A program made the position numbers and the translations under genes. Under the pieces are notes generated by a model. It saw only the letters and a list, made by a program, of their open reading frames with translations, searched no databases and was not told the origin of the DNA. From the NCBI GenBank assembly GCA_016192455.1, contig JACPUC010000006.1, positions 186,001-250,000 of the forward strand: a DNA stretch of 64,000 nt, in the 5' to 3' direction. This stretch comes from Candidatus Tectimicrobiota bacterium. GTDB taxonomy: Bacteria; JACPUC01. Position 1 is the stretch's first letter. Each line of letters starts with the position of its first letter. Positions 1 to 17,602 of this stretch are shown one piece after another.

Positions 1-237
1 CTCCTCTTCGCCGCCGCCGAGCGCCGCCCGGAGACGCTGTACCGCCTCAACCTGGAAACGAAGACCCTCACCTTCGAGGCGGACGGCGGCATGCAGCGGC
101 TCGCCATCGACCTCGCCGAGCCGCGGCGCGTCGCTCTGCTGAGCGGGAGCTGGAATTCCCTCGCCATGCTGCAGGCGAATGAGGCCCGCGTGCGCCAGGT
201 GGCGGCGGCCCTCCCCTACATGAACGAGTTCCGCTAG
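1..237 (+). CDS. C-terminal fragment of an unidentified protein
   Basis: Reading frame 1 is open from the first base to a TAG at 235-237, giving the last 78 residues of a protein that begins outside the window. The fragment starts LLFAAAERRPETLYR and ends PYMNEFR. It has no motif I can assign and no hydrophobic segment. Codon use matches the neighbours. The next gene begins 114 bp downstream, so the two could share a transcript. Function unknown. Confidence 0.6.
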   Translation, partial: LLFAAAERRPETLYRLNLETKTLTFEADGGMQRLAIDLAEPRRVALLSGSWNSLAMLQANEARVRQVAAALPYMNEFR

Positions 238-351
238 CGCCGTGGCTGTCGCCCTTGGCAGCCGTGGTGGCGGTACCGGACCTGGGAAGCCGTCCGCGCG
301 GCCACGGAGAGGGTTTTGGGGCCGAGCGGCTGGACCGCGGGGGGAGAGACC

Positions 352-1989
352 ATGCCCATCATCCTGGAGGTGCCGGATTCGTACCAAGAGTTTCGCGCCA
401 GCGGCGCCTGGCTGGGCAAGACGCTGCACGCCTGCATCGACGAGTGGGCCGCGAGCCAGCCGGGCAGCGAGGCGGTCGTCTCACCGCGGGCGCGCCTCAC
501 GTACAGTGCCCTCGCCGAGCGGAGCCGGCAGCTCGCGGCGGGCTTCCAGGAGATCGGCATCGGCCGCGGCGACGTCGTCTCCCTCCTCATCCCGAACCTC
601 GTCGAGTTCAGCCTCATCCACGTTGCCCTCTCCCGCCTCGGCGCCGTCATCAACCCTCTCTACCTCGCCTTCCGCGAGCGCGAGGTGACGCAGTTCGTCA
701 ACCTCGCCGAGTCCAAGGTAATCATCGCGGCGCCGAGCTACGGCGGCTTCGACTACGCCGGCATGCTGCGCACCCTACGGCCGCGGCTCCCCAGCGTCGA
801 GCACCTCGTCGCCGTGGGGGCCGCCCTCGGCCAGGCCACCCCCGCCGGCTTCCTCGACCTGCGGCAGGTCATCGAGCGCGGCGGCCGCGCGGCGGACTTC
901 CCCGACCCGCCGGTGAGCGCCGCTGAGCCGTTCTCCCTCTTCTTCACCTCCGGCAGCACCGGCGAGCCGAAGGGGGTAGTGCACCTGCACGACGCCCCGC
1001 TCAGCAACGCCGCGCACCTCATGCGCGCCTGGGCCTCCGACACGAGCGAGGTGATCCTGGGTCAGGCGCCCTACGGCTTCGCCTTCGGCGCCTACATCGC
1101 CTACTGCAGCCTCGTCGCGGGCGCCAAACTCGTGGTCCTCGAAGCCTTCACTCCGGAGGCGTACGCCCGCCTCGTGCAGGAGGAGCGCGTCACCTACACC
1201 TTCGGCGGGCCGACCCAGGTCCACATGGTGCTCGAGCAGCGGCTGCAGGAACGCTACGACTTCTCCAGCCTCAGGAAGTACCTCATCGGCGGCACGATCT
1301 CGCCACCCGAGTTGATCCGCGAGGCCGCGGCGAAGCTCGAGTGCTATCCTATCGCGCTCTGGGGGATGACGGAGACCTACGGCGGCCTCCATACCTCGTT
1401 TGGCGATCCCCCCGAGTTTGCCGCCACCTCCGTGGGCCGGCCCGCCTTCGGCAACGAGATCATGATTGCCGACGATCGGGGCGCGGAGCTGCCGCCGGGC
1501 GAGGTGGGCGAGCTCCTCTGCCGCGGCGCCATCCTCTTCCACTCCTACCACCAGCGGCCCGATCTCACCCGCGCCAGCTTCAGCAGCACCGCGCGCGGCG
1601 ACGGCTGGTTCCACACCGGCGACCTGGCGTGCCTGGATAGGGCTGGCAATGTGCGCATCGTCTCGCGCCTGAAGGACATGATCAACCGGGGCGGCGCCAA
1701 GGTCTACCCGGCGGAGGTCGAAACCCTCCTGAGCCGCCACCCGAGGATCGCCCAGGCCGCCATGGTGGGCATGCCGGACGAGCGCCTCGGCGAGCGCGCC
1801 TGTCTCTTCGTCACCACCCGCGACGCCGCCCCCCTCGGCCTCGACGAGGTGGTGGCCTTCCTGCGCGCCCAACGCATCGCCAGCTACAAGCTCCCCGAGC
1901 GCCTCGAGGTGATCGACCGCATGCCCCTCAACCCCGCCGCCAAGCTCGATAAGCAGGCCCTGCGCGCGCGCCTCCTGCCGCCGACCTAG
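352..1989 (+). CDS. AMP-dependent acyl-CoA ligase (benzoate/cyclohexanecarboxylate-CoA ligase-like)
   Basis: A 545-residue member of the ANL adenylating superfamily, which activates a carboxylic acid with ATP to an acyl-AMP and transfers it to coenzyme A. The P-loop-like A3 motif FTSGSTGEPKG lies near residue 195. WGMTETYG (A5), the TGDL segment (A7) and the hinge SRLKDMINRGG followed by YPAEVE are all present, and the C-terminal catalytic lysine segment is KLDKQAL. The ATG at 352 is preceded by a GGGGGGAGAG ribosome site; an in-frame ATG at 316 lacks one. The substrate cannot be read from sequence. The overall pattern resembles aryl- or alicyclic-acid CoA ligases more than the long-chain enzyme at 26.8 kb. 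A neighbouring pathway is not evident. Confidence 0.85.
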   Translation: MPIILEVPDSYQEFRASGAWLGKTLHACIDEWAASQPGSEAVVSPRARLTYSALAERSRQLAAGFQEIGIGRGDVVSLLIPNLVEFSLIHVALSRLGAVINPLYLAFREREVTQFVNLAESKVIIAAPSYGGFDYAGMLRTLRPRLPSVEHLVAVGAALGQATPAGFLDLRQVIERGGRAADFPDPPVSAAEPFSLFFTSGSTGEPKGVVHLHDAPLSNAAHLMRAWASDTSEVILGQAPYGFAFGAYIAYCSLVAGAKLVVLEAFTPEAYARLVQEERVTYTFGGPTQVHMVLEQRLQERYDFSSLRKYLIGGTISPPELIREAAAKLECYPIALWGMTETYGGLHTSFGDPPEFAATSVGRPAFGNEIMIADDRGAELPPGEVGELLCRGAILFHSYHQRPDLTRASFSSTARGDGWFHTGDLACLDRAGNVRIVSRLKDMINRGGAKVYPAEVETLLSRHPRIAQAAMVGMPDERLGERACLFVTTRDAAPLGLDEVVAFLRAQRIASYKLPERLEVIDRMPLNPAAKLDKQALRARLLPPT

Positions 1990-2060
1990 GCAGTGCGGCG
2001 GCGCTCCCGTGCTGTCCTCCAGGCGTCGCTCCGGCACGGCCCCGCGCCGGTTCAGGTGCA

Positions 2061-2089
2061 TTGACAGGCGCGAACCACCCCCGTACCCT
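2061..2089 (+). promoter_or_regulatory. possible sigma-70 promoter for the PfkB-kinase gene
   Basis: TTGACA at 2061-2066 is followed after 17 bp by TACCCT (2084-2089). The -35 is perfect and the -10 weak. It lies in the 258-bp gap upstream of the kinase start at 2248. No gene is supported in this gap. Confidence 0.3.
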
Positions 2090-2247
2090 ACAAGGGGGAA
2101 AGGGGCCGGCGTTCCAGCGCGGCGGCGTCGCAAGGTGAAGGTGGGCCGTGCCGGTGGTCCAAGGAGGGGATCGGCCAGGGGGAGGAGCGGAGAACCGGTG
2201 CCGCGTGGCGTGCCTGGGGTTGCCAGCGCCAGAGAGGGGATGGGAAC

Positions 2248-3168
2248 GTGAGTCTGCTCGTGGTGGGATCGGTGGCGCTCGATTCGGTGCGAACGCCGTT
2301 CGGCGAGGTAGAGGAGGTGCTGGGCGGCTCGGCCACCTACTTTTCCACGGTGGCCAGCTACTTTTGCCAGGTGCAGGTGGTGGCCGTCGTCGGTGACGAC
2401 TTTCCGCACGAGCACCTGGAGTTCCTGCGTTCCCGTGACATTCATCTCGAGGGCCTCAGCGCGGTGCGGGGGAAGACCTTCCGCTGGCGCGGAGAGTACG
2501 GCTACGATCTGAACGAAGCGCACACCTTGGAGACGCGCCTGAACGTCTTCGAGACCTTCGAGCCGGTTCTCCCCGAGAGCTACCGCAAGGCCACCTACGT
2601 CTTCCTCGCCAACATCGACCCGGAGTTGCAGAGCCGGGTCCTCGATCAGGTGATCTCCCCGACGATGGTGGCATGCGATACGATGAACTTCTGGATCGCG
2701 GGGAAGTACGACGCCCTGCGCGCCACCCTGAAGCGCGTGGACCTCCTCGTCATCAATGAAGCCGAGGCGCGCGAGCTGGCCCGGGAGCCGAACATCATCC
2801 GCGCCTGCCGCATCGTCCTCACCTGGGGGCCGAAGATCGTCATCGTGAAGCGCGGCGAGTACGGCGCCATCATGGTGACCGTGGAGAGCATCTTCTCCAT
2901 TCCCGGCTACCCCCTGGAGACCATCGCCGATCCGACCGGGGCGGGCGACTGCTTTGCCGGCGGCCTCATGGGCTACCTGGCGAACGTCAACGACTGGTCC
3001 GAGCCGGCCCTCCGCCAGGGCATCATCTTCGGCAGCGCCATGGCCTCCTTCAATGTCGAGCGGTTCAGCCTCGAGGGTCTCAGGAAGCTCACCTACGAGC
3101 AGATCCTGGAGCGCTACGAAGCCTTCCGCCGCCTCGTCCACTTCGAGAGTGTGCCGAGCCTGGGCTGA
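2248..3168 (+). CDS. PfkB-family carbohydrate/nucleoside kinase
   Basis: A 306-residue cytosolic sugar kinase of the ribokinase/PfkB family, which phosphorylates a sugar or nucleoside hydroxyl with ATP. The N-terminus (VVGSVALDSV, then GGSATYF) carries the family's glycine pair. The C-terminal signature DPTGAGDCFAGG, near residues 230-241, contains the catalytic Asp and the anion hole. Start GTG 2248 follows AGAGAGGGGA. Length is normal for the family. The middle segment VILTWGPKIVIVKRGEYGA matches the adenine-side strand. The substrate is unknown; the family includes ribokinase, adenosine kinase and fructokinase. It is followed after about 110 bp by rsmD. Confidence 0.88.
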   Translation: MSLLVVGSVALDSVRTPFGEVEEVLGGSATYFSTVASYFCQVQVVAVVGDDFPHEHLEFLRSRDIHLEGLSAVRGKTFRWRGEYGYDLNEAHTLETRLNVFETFEPVLPESYRKATYVFLANIDPELQSRVLDQVISPTMVACDTMNFWIAGKYDALRATLKRVDLLVINEAEARELAREPNIIRACRIVLTWGPKIVIVKRGEYGAIMVTVESIFSIPGYPLETIADPTGAGDCFAGGLMGYLANVNDWSEPALRQGIIFGSAMASFNVERFSLEGLRKLTYEQILERYEAFRRLVHFESVPSLG

Positions 3169-3279
3169 CCGTGCGGCGCGGCGGCGCCGCGCCGCACGCT
3201 CGCCGCGCGGCACGGGCGGGGTGTGGCGGCGGGCCCGGCGTCGAGGCGGCCAGCCTGGCGGGAGGCGGAGGAGGCGGAG

Positions 3280-3915
3280 GTGCGGGTCATCGCCGGCAGC
3301 GCCCGCGGCCGCACGCTGCAGGCGCCCCGCGGCCTGCGGGTGCGACCGACGGCGGCTCGGGCCCGCGAGTCCCTCTTCGGCATCCTCGGCGCTGCCGTCG
3401 AGGCGGCACGGGTGCTCGACCTCTACGCCGGCGTCGGCTGCCTCGGCATCGAAGCCCTCAGCCGCGGCGCGGCGCACGTCACCTTCGTCGAGTTTGAGGC
3501 GGCCGCGGCGCGGCTGCTGCGGCGCAACCTGGCGCACTGCGGCTTTCCGGAGGCGCGCGGCGCGCCGCCGCAGGAGGCGGCGGCCGCAGGGCCGCGGGCG
3601 CGGCTGCTCGTCCAGCCCGTGGCGCGCGCCCTGCGCTGGCTGGCGCGGCGCGGCGAAGGGTTCGACGTGGTGCTCGCCGATCCCCCCTATGGGGCGCGTG
3701 AGCATGGGGCGCTCCTCGCGGCGCTGGGGGGAGGCTCCCTGCTGCGGCGGGGGGGCCTCGTCATCCTGGAGCACCACCGCAAGCTCGAGGTTCCCGCGTC
3801 CGCGGGGCGGCTGCGGCTGCGCTGGCAGCGCGACGTCGGGGGGACGCGATTCACGGCCTACGGGGACGACCCTGCGGCGGCGGAGGAGGGCTCGCCATGC
3901 CGTACGAGAAACTGA
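3280..3915 (+). CDS. rsmD: 16S rRNA (guanine966-N2)-methyltransferase RsmD
   Basis: A 211-residue SAM-dependent methyltransferase that modifies G966 of 16S rRNA in the small ribosomal subunit. It begins MRVIAGSARGRTL, the classic RsmD N-terminus, followed by RPTAARARESLF. The SAM loop LDLYAGVGCLGIEALSRGA lies near residues 46-64, and the catalytic N-methylation motif ADPPYG near residue 139. The GTG at 3280 was chosen because it directly precedes the conserved N-terminus and follows a GGAGGCGGAG Shine-Dalgarno. An upstream ATG at 3223 would add an unconserved Arg-rich tail. The 3' end overlaps the next gene by 19 bp, suggesting translational coupling. Confidence 0.9.
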   Translation: MRVIAGSARGRTLQAPRGLRVRPTAARARESLFGILGAAVEAARVLDLYAGVGCLGIEALSRGAAHVTFVEFEAAAARLLRRNLAHCGFPEARGAPPQEAAAAGPRARLLVQPVARALRWLARRGEGFDVVLADPPYGAREHGALLAALGGGSLLRRGGLVILEHHRKLEVPASAGRLRLRWQRDVGGTRFTAYGDDPAAAEEGSPCRTRN

Positions 3916-4508
3916 AGCTCCTGGAGGCGAAGATCGCCGAGGCGACCCAGCTCATGGAGCGCTTGCGGCGTGAGAAGGAGGGGCTGGCGACGCGCTCCGC
4001 GGAGCTGCAGGAGGAGCTGGCGCGGCGCCAGGCGGAACTCGAGCAGGTGCGGCAGGAGAGCGCCGAGTTCCTGCCGCAGCTCGATGATCTCCTGACCCGC
4101 CTGGAGGGGCTCACGGAGGAGGTTGAGGAGGAGCAGCCGGCCGGTCGCGCCCCCCATGTCGAAGCCTCCTCCGCCGCTCCTCGCCGGCAGCCTGGAGAGG
4201 CGGAGGCGACGCCCGCGCCGCCGCTCCTCGGCGCCGTCGAGCCGTGGGGGACGGAGGGGGACGCGGAGGAGGAGGGTGCGTCGCGGCGGGCGCGCGAGCC
4301 CCACCTCGAGCACTACGACCGCGGCGTGCAGCTCGAGCGCGAGGGGCGGTACGAAGAGGCCATCGCCGCCTACCGCAAGGCGCTCACGACGGCGCCGGAG
4401 TTTGTCGACGCCCTCGAGCACTTGGCGTTCCTCCTCGAGAAGCTGAATCGCGAGGAGGAGGCCTCGCCCCTCTGGGCGAAGGTCTTGGCCCTCAAGAAGA
4501 CGAAGTAG
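3897..4508 (+). CDS. coiled-coil (ZapB-like) and TPR protein
   Basis: A 203-residue soluble protein. Residues 1-80 form a long charged coiled coil (LKLLEAKIAEATQLMERL...) of the kind seen in cell-division protein ZapB. A low-complexity Pro/Ala/Glu linker follows, then about 60 residues making a tetratricopeptide repeat pair (YDRGVQLEREGRYEEAIAAY, then ALEHLAFLLEKLNREEEA). The ATG at 3897 lies inside the end of rsmD. I do not know its function. Coupling to rsmD and mnmA suggests only co-expression with RNA-modification genes. Confidence 0.75.
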   Translation: MPYEKLKLLEAKIAEATQLMERLRREKEGLATRSAELQEELARRQAELEQVRQESAEFLPQLDDLLTRLEGLTEEVEEEQPAGRAPHVEASSAAPRRQPGEAEATPAPPLLGAVEPWGTEGDAEEEGASRRAREPHLEHYDRGVQLEREGRYEEAIAAYRKALTTAPEFVDALEHLAFLLEKLNREEEASPLWAKVLALKKTK

Positions 4509-4645
4509 GGTGCGCGCGCCGCGCCGCTGGCCGGTCCCCGGTGGGGGGCGTCCGGCGCCGGCGCGGAACCTGAGGGGAGGTGCGCTCCTCAGCCGGGGTG
4601 CGGCGTCCCCCAGGCGGCGCGCCGCCCCCTGGAGAGGTTGCCGGC

Positions 4646-5815
4646 GTGGAACCAGTGCAGCCCGGCGGTCGCATCGTCGTCGCCATGAGCGGCGGCGTTG
4701 ACAGCTCCGTCGCCGCGGCCTTCTTGCAGCGGCAGGGCTATGAGGTGGTCGGGATGACGATCCAGACCCATGCCCTGGACGCGAACCGCCGGCGGGGGTT
4801 CGGCGGCTGCTGCTCGAGCGCCGACCTGCGCGATGCGCGCCGCGTCGCCGAGCAGCTCGGCCTGCCGCACTACGTCCTCAACCTCACCGAGGAGTTCCGC
4901 GCGCTCGTCATCGACGAGTTCGTTGCGGAGTACCTTGCCGGGCGCACACCGAATCCCTGCGTGCGCTGCAACCAGCGGGTGAAGTTCGACCTCCTGCTGC
5001 GGCGCGCCGCGGCCATCGGCGCCGCCGCCGTGGCGACCGGCCACTACGCCCGCTGCCAGTGGGAGGCGGCGGCGGGCTCCTACGTCCTGCGGCGCGGGCG
5101 CGACCGCCAGAAGGACCAGAGCTACGTCCTCTTCAACCTCTCGCAGCGGCAGCTCGCCCACCTGCGCTTCCCCCTCGGCGACTGCACGAAGGCGGAGGTG
5201 CGCCGCCTCGCCGCGGAGCTGGGGCTGCCCGTCGCCGCGAAGCCGGAGAGCCAGGAAATCTGCTTCGTGCCGGAGAACGACTACGGGGCCTGGCTGCGGC
5301 GGCAGGTCCCCGATCGCCTGCCCGGCCCCGGCGACATCGTCGATGAGGCGGGGCACGTCCTCGGGCGCCATCGCGGCGTCCCTTTCTACACCGTCGGGCA
5401 GCGCCGCGGCCTCGGCCTGGCGAGCCCCCGTCCCCTCTACGTGCAGCGCCTCGAGCCGCAGCGCAACCGCGTCGTCGTGGCGTCGCACGACAGCCTGGCG
5501 CGGCGCTGCCGCCTGCGCGAGGTGAGCTGGCTGCTGCCGCCCGCCGCCTCGACCTGCCGCGCCGCCGTGCAGATTCGCTCCCGCCACTCGCCCGCCCCGG
5601 CCAGCCTGACGCTCCTGCCCCACCGCGCCGCGGCGGGGGAGAGCGACGGCGGGGTGAGGGTGACCTTCGACGCGCCGCAGCGCGCCGTGACGCCCGGCCA
5701 GGCGGCGGTCTTCTACGCCGCCGACGGGCTCAACGGCGACCGGGTGCTCGGCGGCGGCTGGATCGAGGCGGTGGAGGAGGAGGGGCCGGGCGGCGGCGAG
5801 GCTGCCGCCGGCTAG
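4646..5815 (+). CDS. mnmA: tRNA 2-thiouridine(34) synthase MnmA
   Basis: A 389-residue enzyme that adenylates U34 of tRNA-Glu/Gln/Lys and inserts sulfur from a relay or IscS-type donor. The PP-loop [10 protein letters not shown] lies near residue 15. The nucleophile Cys sits in NPCVRCNQ and the persulfide Cys in the [11 protein letters not shown] segment, both conserved. A C-terminal beta-barrel segment with YTVGQRRGL and RNRVVV is present. The GTG at 4646 follows GGAGAGG by 8 bp and gives the normal N-terminus; an upstream in-frame GTG/ATG extension is Pro-rich and unconserved. The stop lies 5 bp from the end of the convergent mazG. Confidence 0.93.
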   Translation: MEPVQPGGRIVVAMSGGVDSSVAAAFLQRQGYEVVGMTIQTHALDANRRRGFGGCCSSADLRDARRVAEQLGLPHYVLNLTEEFRALVIDEFVAEYLAGRTPNPCVRCNQRVKFDLLLRRAAAIGAAAVATGHYARCQWEAAAGSYVLRRGRDRQKDQSYVLFNLSQRQLAHLRFPLGDCTKAEVRRLAAELGLPVAAKPESQEICFVPENDYGAWLRRQVPDRLPGPGDIVDEAGHVLGRHRGVPFYTVGQRRGLGLASPRPLYVQRLEPQRNRVVVASHDSLARRCRLREVSWLLPPAASTCRAAVQIRSRHSPAPASLTLLPHRAAAGESDGGVRVTFDAPQRAVTPGQAAVFYAADGLNGDRVLGGGWIEAVEEEGPGGGEAAAG

Positions 5816-5820
5816 CCGCT

Positions 5821-6768
5821 TCAGGTCAGCCCCGGCGGCGAACCCTCCTGCTGCGGAGCCGCCGCGCGCTGGCGTCGCTTCACCGCCTCCCAGCGGGCGT
5901 CGAGGTCGGCGGGGGAGGCGTCCTCGAGGCGCCGGCCGTCGCGGGCGAACTCCTCCTCGACGGCGCGGAAGCGGGCCTCGAACCTCCGCGTCGCGCCGCG
6001 CAGCGCCTCCTCGGCGTTGAAGCGCAGCCAGCGCGCCAGGTTCACGAGGCTGAAGAGGAGGTCGCCGAACTCCGCCTCGCGGTCAGCGTGGGTGCCCTGC
6101 GCCAGGCGCTCGCGCAGCTCCTCCCACTCCTCCTCGACCTTCGCCAGGACGCCGCCGCGGTCGGGCCAGTCGAAGCCGCCGCGCCGCGCCTTCTCCTGCA
6201 GGCGCTGGGCGCGCAGCAGGCCGGGGAGGGTGCGCGGCACCCCGTCGAGGGCGGAGACGGCAGCGCCGCCGGCCGCCGCCCCGCCCGTCCGCCGCTCCGC
6301 CTCGCGCTCGCGCCGCTTCAGCTCCTCCCAGCGCACCAGCACCTCATCGGCGGAGTGCAGCCGCGACCCCTGGCCGAAGACGTGGGGGTGGCGACGCACC
6401 ATCTTGTCGCACGCTTCCCGCAGCACCTCCGTCATGTCGAAGCGCCCCGCCTCGCGGCCGAGCTGGGCGTGGAAGACGATTTGAAAAAGGAGGTCGCCGA
6501 GCTCCTCGGCGGTGCTCCTGGCATCGCCGCTCTCCAGCGCGTCGAGCACCTCGTGCGCCTCCTCCAGGAGGTACGGCTTGATGGAGGCGGCGGTCTGCTC
6601 GCGGTCCCAGGGGCAGCCCTGCGGCGAGCGCAAGCGCTCCATGATGCCGAGGAGATCCTCGAACAGCCGACCCGGCGCGGCGCCCTCGGCCGCGGCGGCG
6701 GCCGGGACCTCCTGCCGCTGGCCGCTCCCCGTTTCCTCAGCACCCCCCTGCTGGGGTCTCTCGGTCAT
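5821..6768 (-). CDS. mazG: nucleoside triphosphate pyrophosphohydrolase MazG
   Basis: A 315-residue tandem-domain MazG that hydrolyses (d)NTPs to NMP and pyrophosphate, a house-cleaning enzyme. Domain 1 begins LFEDLLGIMERLRSPQGCPWDREQT and has the metal-binding EEAHE...EELGDLLFQ pattern. Domain 2 (FDWPDRGGVLAKVEEEWEELRE, then EFGDLLFSL) repeats it. An unusual Gln/Glu/Ala-rich tail of about 30 residues precedes domain 1. The ATG at 6768 is the first good start, preceded on the minus strand by a purine stretch (GAGGAGGCGACG). It is convergent with mnmA and divergent from mutL. Confidence 0.92.
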   Translation of the reverse strand: MTERPQQGGAEETGSGQRQEVPAAAAAEGAAPGRLFEDLLGIMERLRSPQGCPWDREQTAASIKPYLLEEAHEVLDALESGDARSTAEELGDLLFQIVFHAQLGREAGRFDMTEVLREACDKMVRRHPHVFGQGSRLHSADEVLVRWEELKRREREAERRTGGAAAGGAAVSALDGVPRTLPGLLRAQRLQEKARRGGFDWPDRGGVLAKVEEEWEELRERLAQGTHADREAEFGDLLFSLVNLARWLRFNAEEALRGATRRFEARFRAVEEEFARDGRRLEDASPADLDARWEAVKRRQRAAAPQQEGSPPGLT

Positions 6769-6870
6769 CGTCGCCTCCTCTGCCTGCGCCCGGCCGGGCG
6801 TGCCGGCGGCTGCCGCCTGCCTCCCCGCCGACTACCAAGGATGCACCACGTGCGATCACCCATCACAACA

Positions 6871-6899
6871 TGTAGTGGCCGCGTTCCGCCGCCACTACA
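6871..6899. repeat. 9-bp inverted repeat in the mazG-mutL divergent spacer
   Basis: TGTAGTGGC (6871-6879) and GCCACTACA (6891-6899) are perfect complements separated by 11 bp, followed by an AT-rich run (6899-6912). There is no T-tract on either strand in the right place for an intrinsic terminator. It could be an operator between the divergent genes or a REP-like hairpin. Confidence 0.5.
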
Positions 6900-6929
6900 A
6901 TATATAAAAAAATGGCGGTTCCTTTCCCC

Positions 6930-6958
6930 TTGACGGGTGGAGTCGGCTGCGTTATCTC
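6930..6958 (+). promoter_or_regulatory. probable mutL promoter
   Basis: TTGACG (6930-6935), a 17-bp spacer and TATCTC (6953-6958) sit 75 bp upstream of the mutL ATG. An AT-rich block (6897-6912) just upstream could serve as an UP element. This is a sigma-70-type reading by eye only. Confidence 0.4.
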
Positions 6959-7032
6959 TAAGGTAACCCCGGGCCGCCTCGGCGGCAGCGGAGCCAGGAG
7001 GAGGAGCCACCGGCAGTTGTGGGGGCAGACGC

Positions 7033-10667
<3,635 letters not shown>

Positions 10668-10753
10668 CGACGCGGCGTGGCCCCCGGCGCGGTGCGCGGC
10701 GTCGCCGGTCGTCAGCGGCGGGGGGGCGGCGGCGCGCCTCCCGGGTGGAAGTC

Positions 10754-12340
<1,587 letters not shown>

Positions 12341-12468
12341 GAGGCTCTGGAAGCCGGAGACACCGGGGCGGCGGCGCTGCCGGCGCCATGCTCGGCCGGG
12401 GGACCGGGAGCACGGCACGAGGTGTTGTTCCTGCTCATACCGTGACACGCACAAGGAGCTGGCGACCC

Positions 12469-15963
<3,495 letters not shown>

Positions 15964-16391
15964 CGCGGCATTCTCTCACCCAGCCATCGCTGCGCCGGCG
16001 GCGGCGCCCGATGGGGGGCTTCAACGACCAGGACGCCCTGCAGCGCATCATTGACAGTACAACGTCGTGCAGCGCCTCAACGCCCTGGGGGAGCAACGTC
16101 CTCTCAAACGCTCTTCCACGCAAAACTCTTGGCAGTACCCTCGGCAGGTCCGTTCTTGTGAGGTGGGGGGTAGCGGGATATAATAGTCCTCTCACCTGCT
16201 CCTGGGGGTTTGTTCCGGCCGGCTGGAGGGAGCGCCGATGGAGTCGCAGCCGAGGGACTGATATCGTCCGCGGCTGCCGCGCCTAGCTTCCTCGATCGGG
16301 GGGAAGCGCGGTGATCCCTGCCGTGGCGCTGGCGTGGAGGGTTGCAAGCGGTTCCGGGAGCGGGGGGTGAGGGGGAGAGGAGCATGGCGCC
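15964..16391. other. 428-bp spacer between dnaE and accA
   Basis: No convincing coding region is seen in this gap. It holds one good promoter (16156-16184). The first 150 bp contain a TTGACA at about 16051 without a matching -10. No clear intrinsic terminator for dnaE is visible. Confidence 0.6.
16156..16184 (+). promoter_or_regulatory. sigma-70 promoter upstream of accA
   Basis: TTGTGA (16156-16161), a 17-bp spacer and a perfect TATAAT (16179-16184) make the strongest -10 match noticed in the window. Transcription would start near 16191 and give a leader of about 200 nt before the accA ATG at 16392. Confidence 0.65.
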
Positions 16392-17348
16392 ATGCACCTG
16401 CTCGACTTTGAACGGCCACTGGCGGAGTTAGAAGAAAAGATCGCCACGTTGCGGGCCTTCCAGGCATCGAACGAGGAGGTCGAGGTCCGGGCGGAGGTCC
16501 GCAAGCTCATGAAGCGCTTGCGGCGCCTCCAACGGGACACCTTCGCGAAGCTGAGCGGCTGGCAGCGGACCCAGGTGGCGCGGCATCCCAACCGTCCCTA
16601 TGTCCTCGACATCATCGGGGGCCTCTGCGCCGATTTCATCGAGCTCCACGGTGATCGCGCCTTTCGCGATGATCCGAGCATCGTCGGGGGCATCGGGCAT
16701 CTTGACGGTATCCCGGTGCTCATCGTCGGGCAGCAGAAGGGGCGGGATACCAAGGAGAAGCTGTACCGCAACTTCGGCATGGCGCACCCCGAGGGCTATC
16801 GCAAGGCCCTGCGCCTCATGCGCCTGGCGGAGAAGTTTCGCAAGCCGATCCTGACGCTCCTCGACACGCCGGGCGCCTACCCCGGCATTGGAGCGGAGGA
16901 GCGCGGTCAGTCCACGGCCATTGCGGAGAGCCTCATGGGCATGGCCTCGCTTGGCGTTCCCATCGTCTGCTGCGTGATCGGGGAGGGCGGCAGCGGTGGG
17001 GCCCTGGCGCTGGGGGTTGGGAACCGTGTCCTCATGCTGAGCAATGCGATCTACTCCGTCATCAGCCCCGAAGGCTGCGCGGCCATCCTTTGGAATGATG
17101 GGAGCCAGGCGCCGAAGGCCGCCGAGGCCTTGAAGCTCACCGCGAGCGATCTCCTCGAACTTGGGGTCATCGATGAGATCATCAAGGAGCCGCCCGGCGG
17201 CGCCCATCGGGACCCCCAACGCACCATCTCCGTCCTTCGCCGCGCCGTGCGGCGCCACCTCCATGAACTCCTGGCCCTGCCCCCTGAGAAGCTCATCGAA
17301 CAGCGCTACGAACGATTTCGTCGCATCGGCCAGTTCAGCGAGCGCTGA
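16392..17348 (+). CDS. accA: acetyl-CoA carboxylase carboxyltransferase subunit alpha
   Basis: A 318-residue subunit that, with AccD, transfers the carboxyl group from carboxybiotin to acetyl-CoA, giving malonyl-CoA for fatty-acid synthesis. It begins with the conserved [17 protein letters not shown] helix and contains [14 protein letters not shown]. The oxyanion-forming Gly pairs are in [14 protein letters not shown] and [12 protein letters not shown], and [12 protein letters not shown] is also present. The length matches AccA (about 315-325). accD is not in the window. The gene has its own promoter and a GGGGGAGAGGAGC leader. Confidence 0.95.
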   Translation: MHLLDFERPLAELEEKIATLRAFQASNEEVEVRAEVRKLMKRLRRLQRDTFAKLSGWQRTQVARHPNRPYVLDIIGGLCADFIELHGDRAFRDDPSIVGGIGHLDGIPVLIVGQQKGRDTKEKLYRNFGMAHPEGYRKALRLMRLAEKFRKPILTLLDTPGAYPGIGAEERGQSTAIAESLMGMASLGVPIVCCVIGEGGSGGALALGVGNRVLMLSNAIYSVISPEGCAAILWNDGSQAPKAAEALKLTASDLLELGVIDEIIKEPPGGAHRDPQRTISVLRRAVRRHLHELLALPPEKLIEQRYERFRRIGQFSER

Positions 17349-17602
17349 GGCTCCCGCGCGGCGGCTGCTGCGGCATGGTCCCAGCCGGCAAGCCGGCGCC
17401 GGAACCCGGCGCAAGGCAGAACCGGCCGCCAGTCCCCGTCGATTTCCGTGGCCCCGCAGGGCGGCGCCTCGGGAGGGGCGCGGCGCCCGAAAGGTGAACT
17501 CTCGCCGCCGAGTGCTGTCTAATTGCCAGAGTCTGGCCATACCCCATCGGCCGGGAGCATGGCGGGTACGAATGTGCCCGGCGTCTGCCGAGCGGAGGTT
17601 CG

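Noticed and set aside
775-3777. 1000-residue open frame on the minus strand
   Set aside because: It is antisense to the acyl-CoA ligase, PfkB kinase and rsmD. Long antisense frames are expected at this G+C level, and the residues are Arg/Ala/Glu-rich without domains. The same applies to other long antisense frames such as those opposite mutL, dnaE, guaB and the TPR gene.
16051-16079. TTGACA after dnaE as a promoter
   Set aside because: No -10 hexamer at 16-18 bp.
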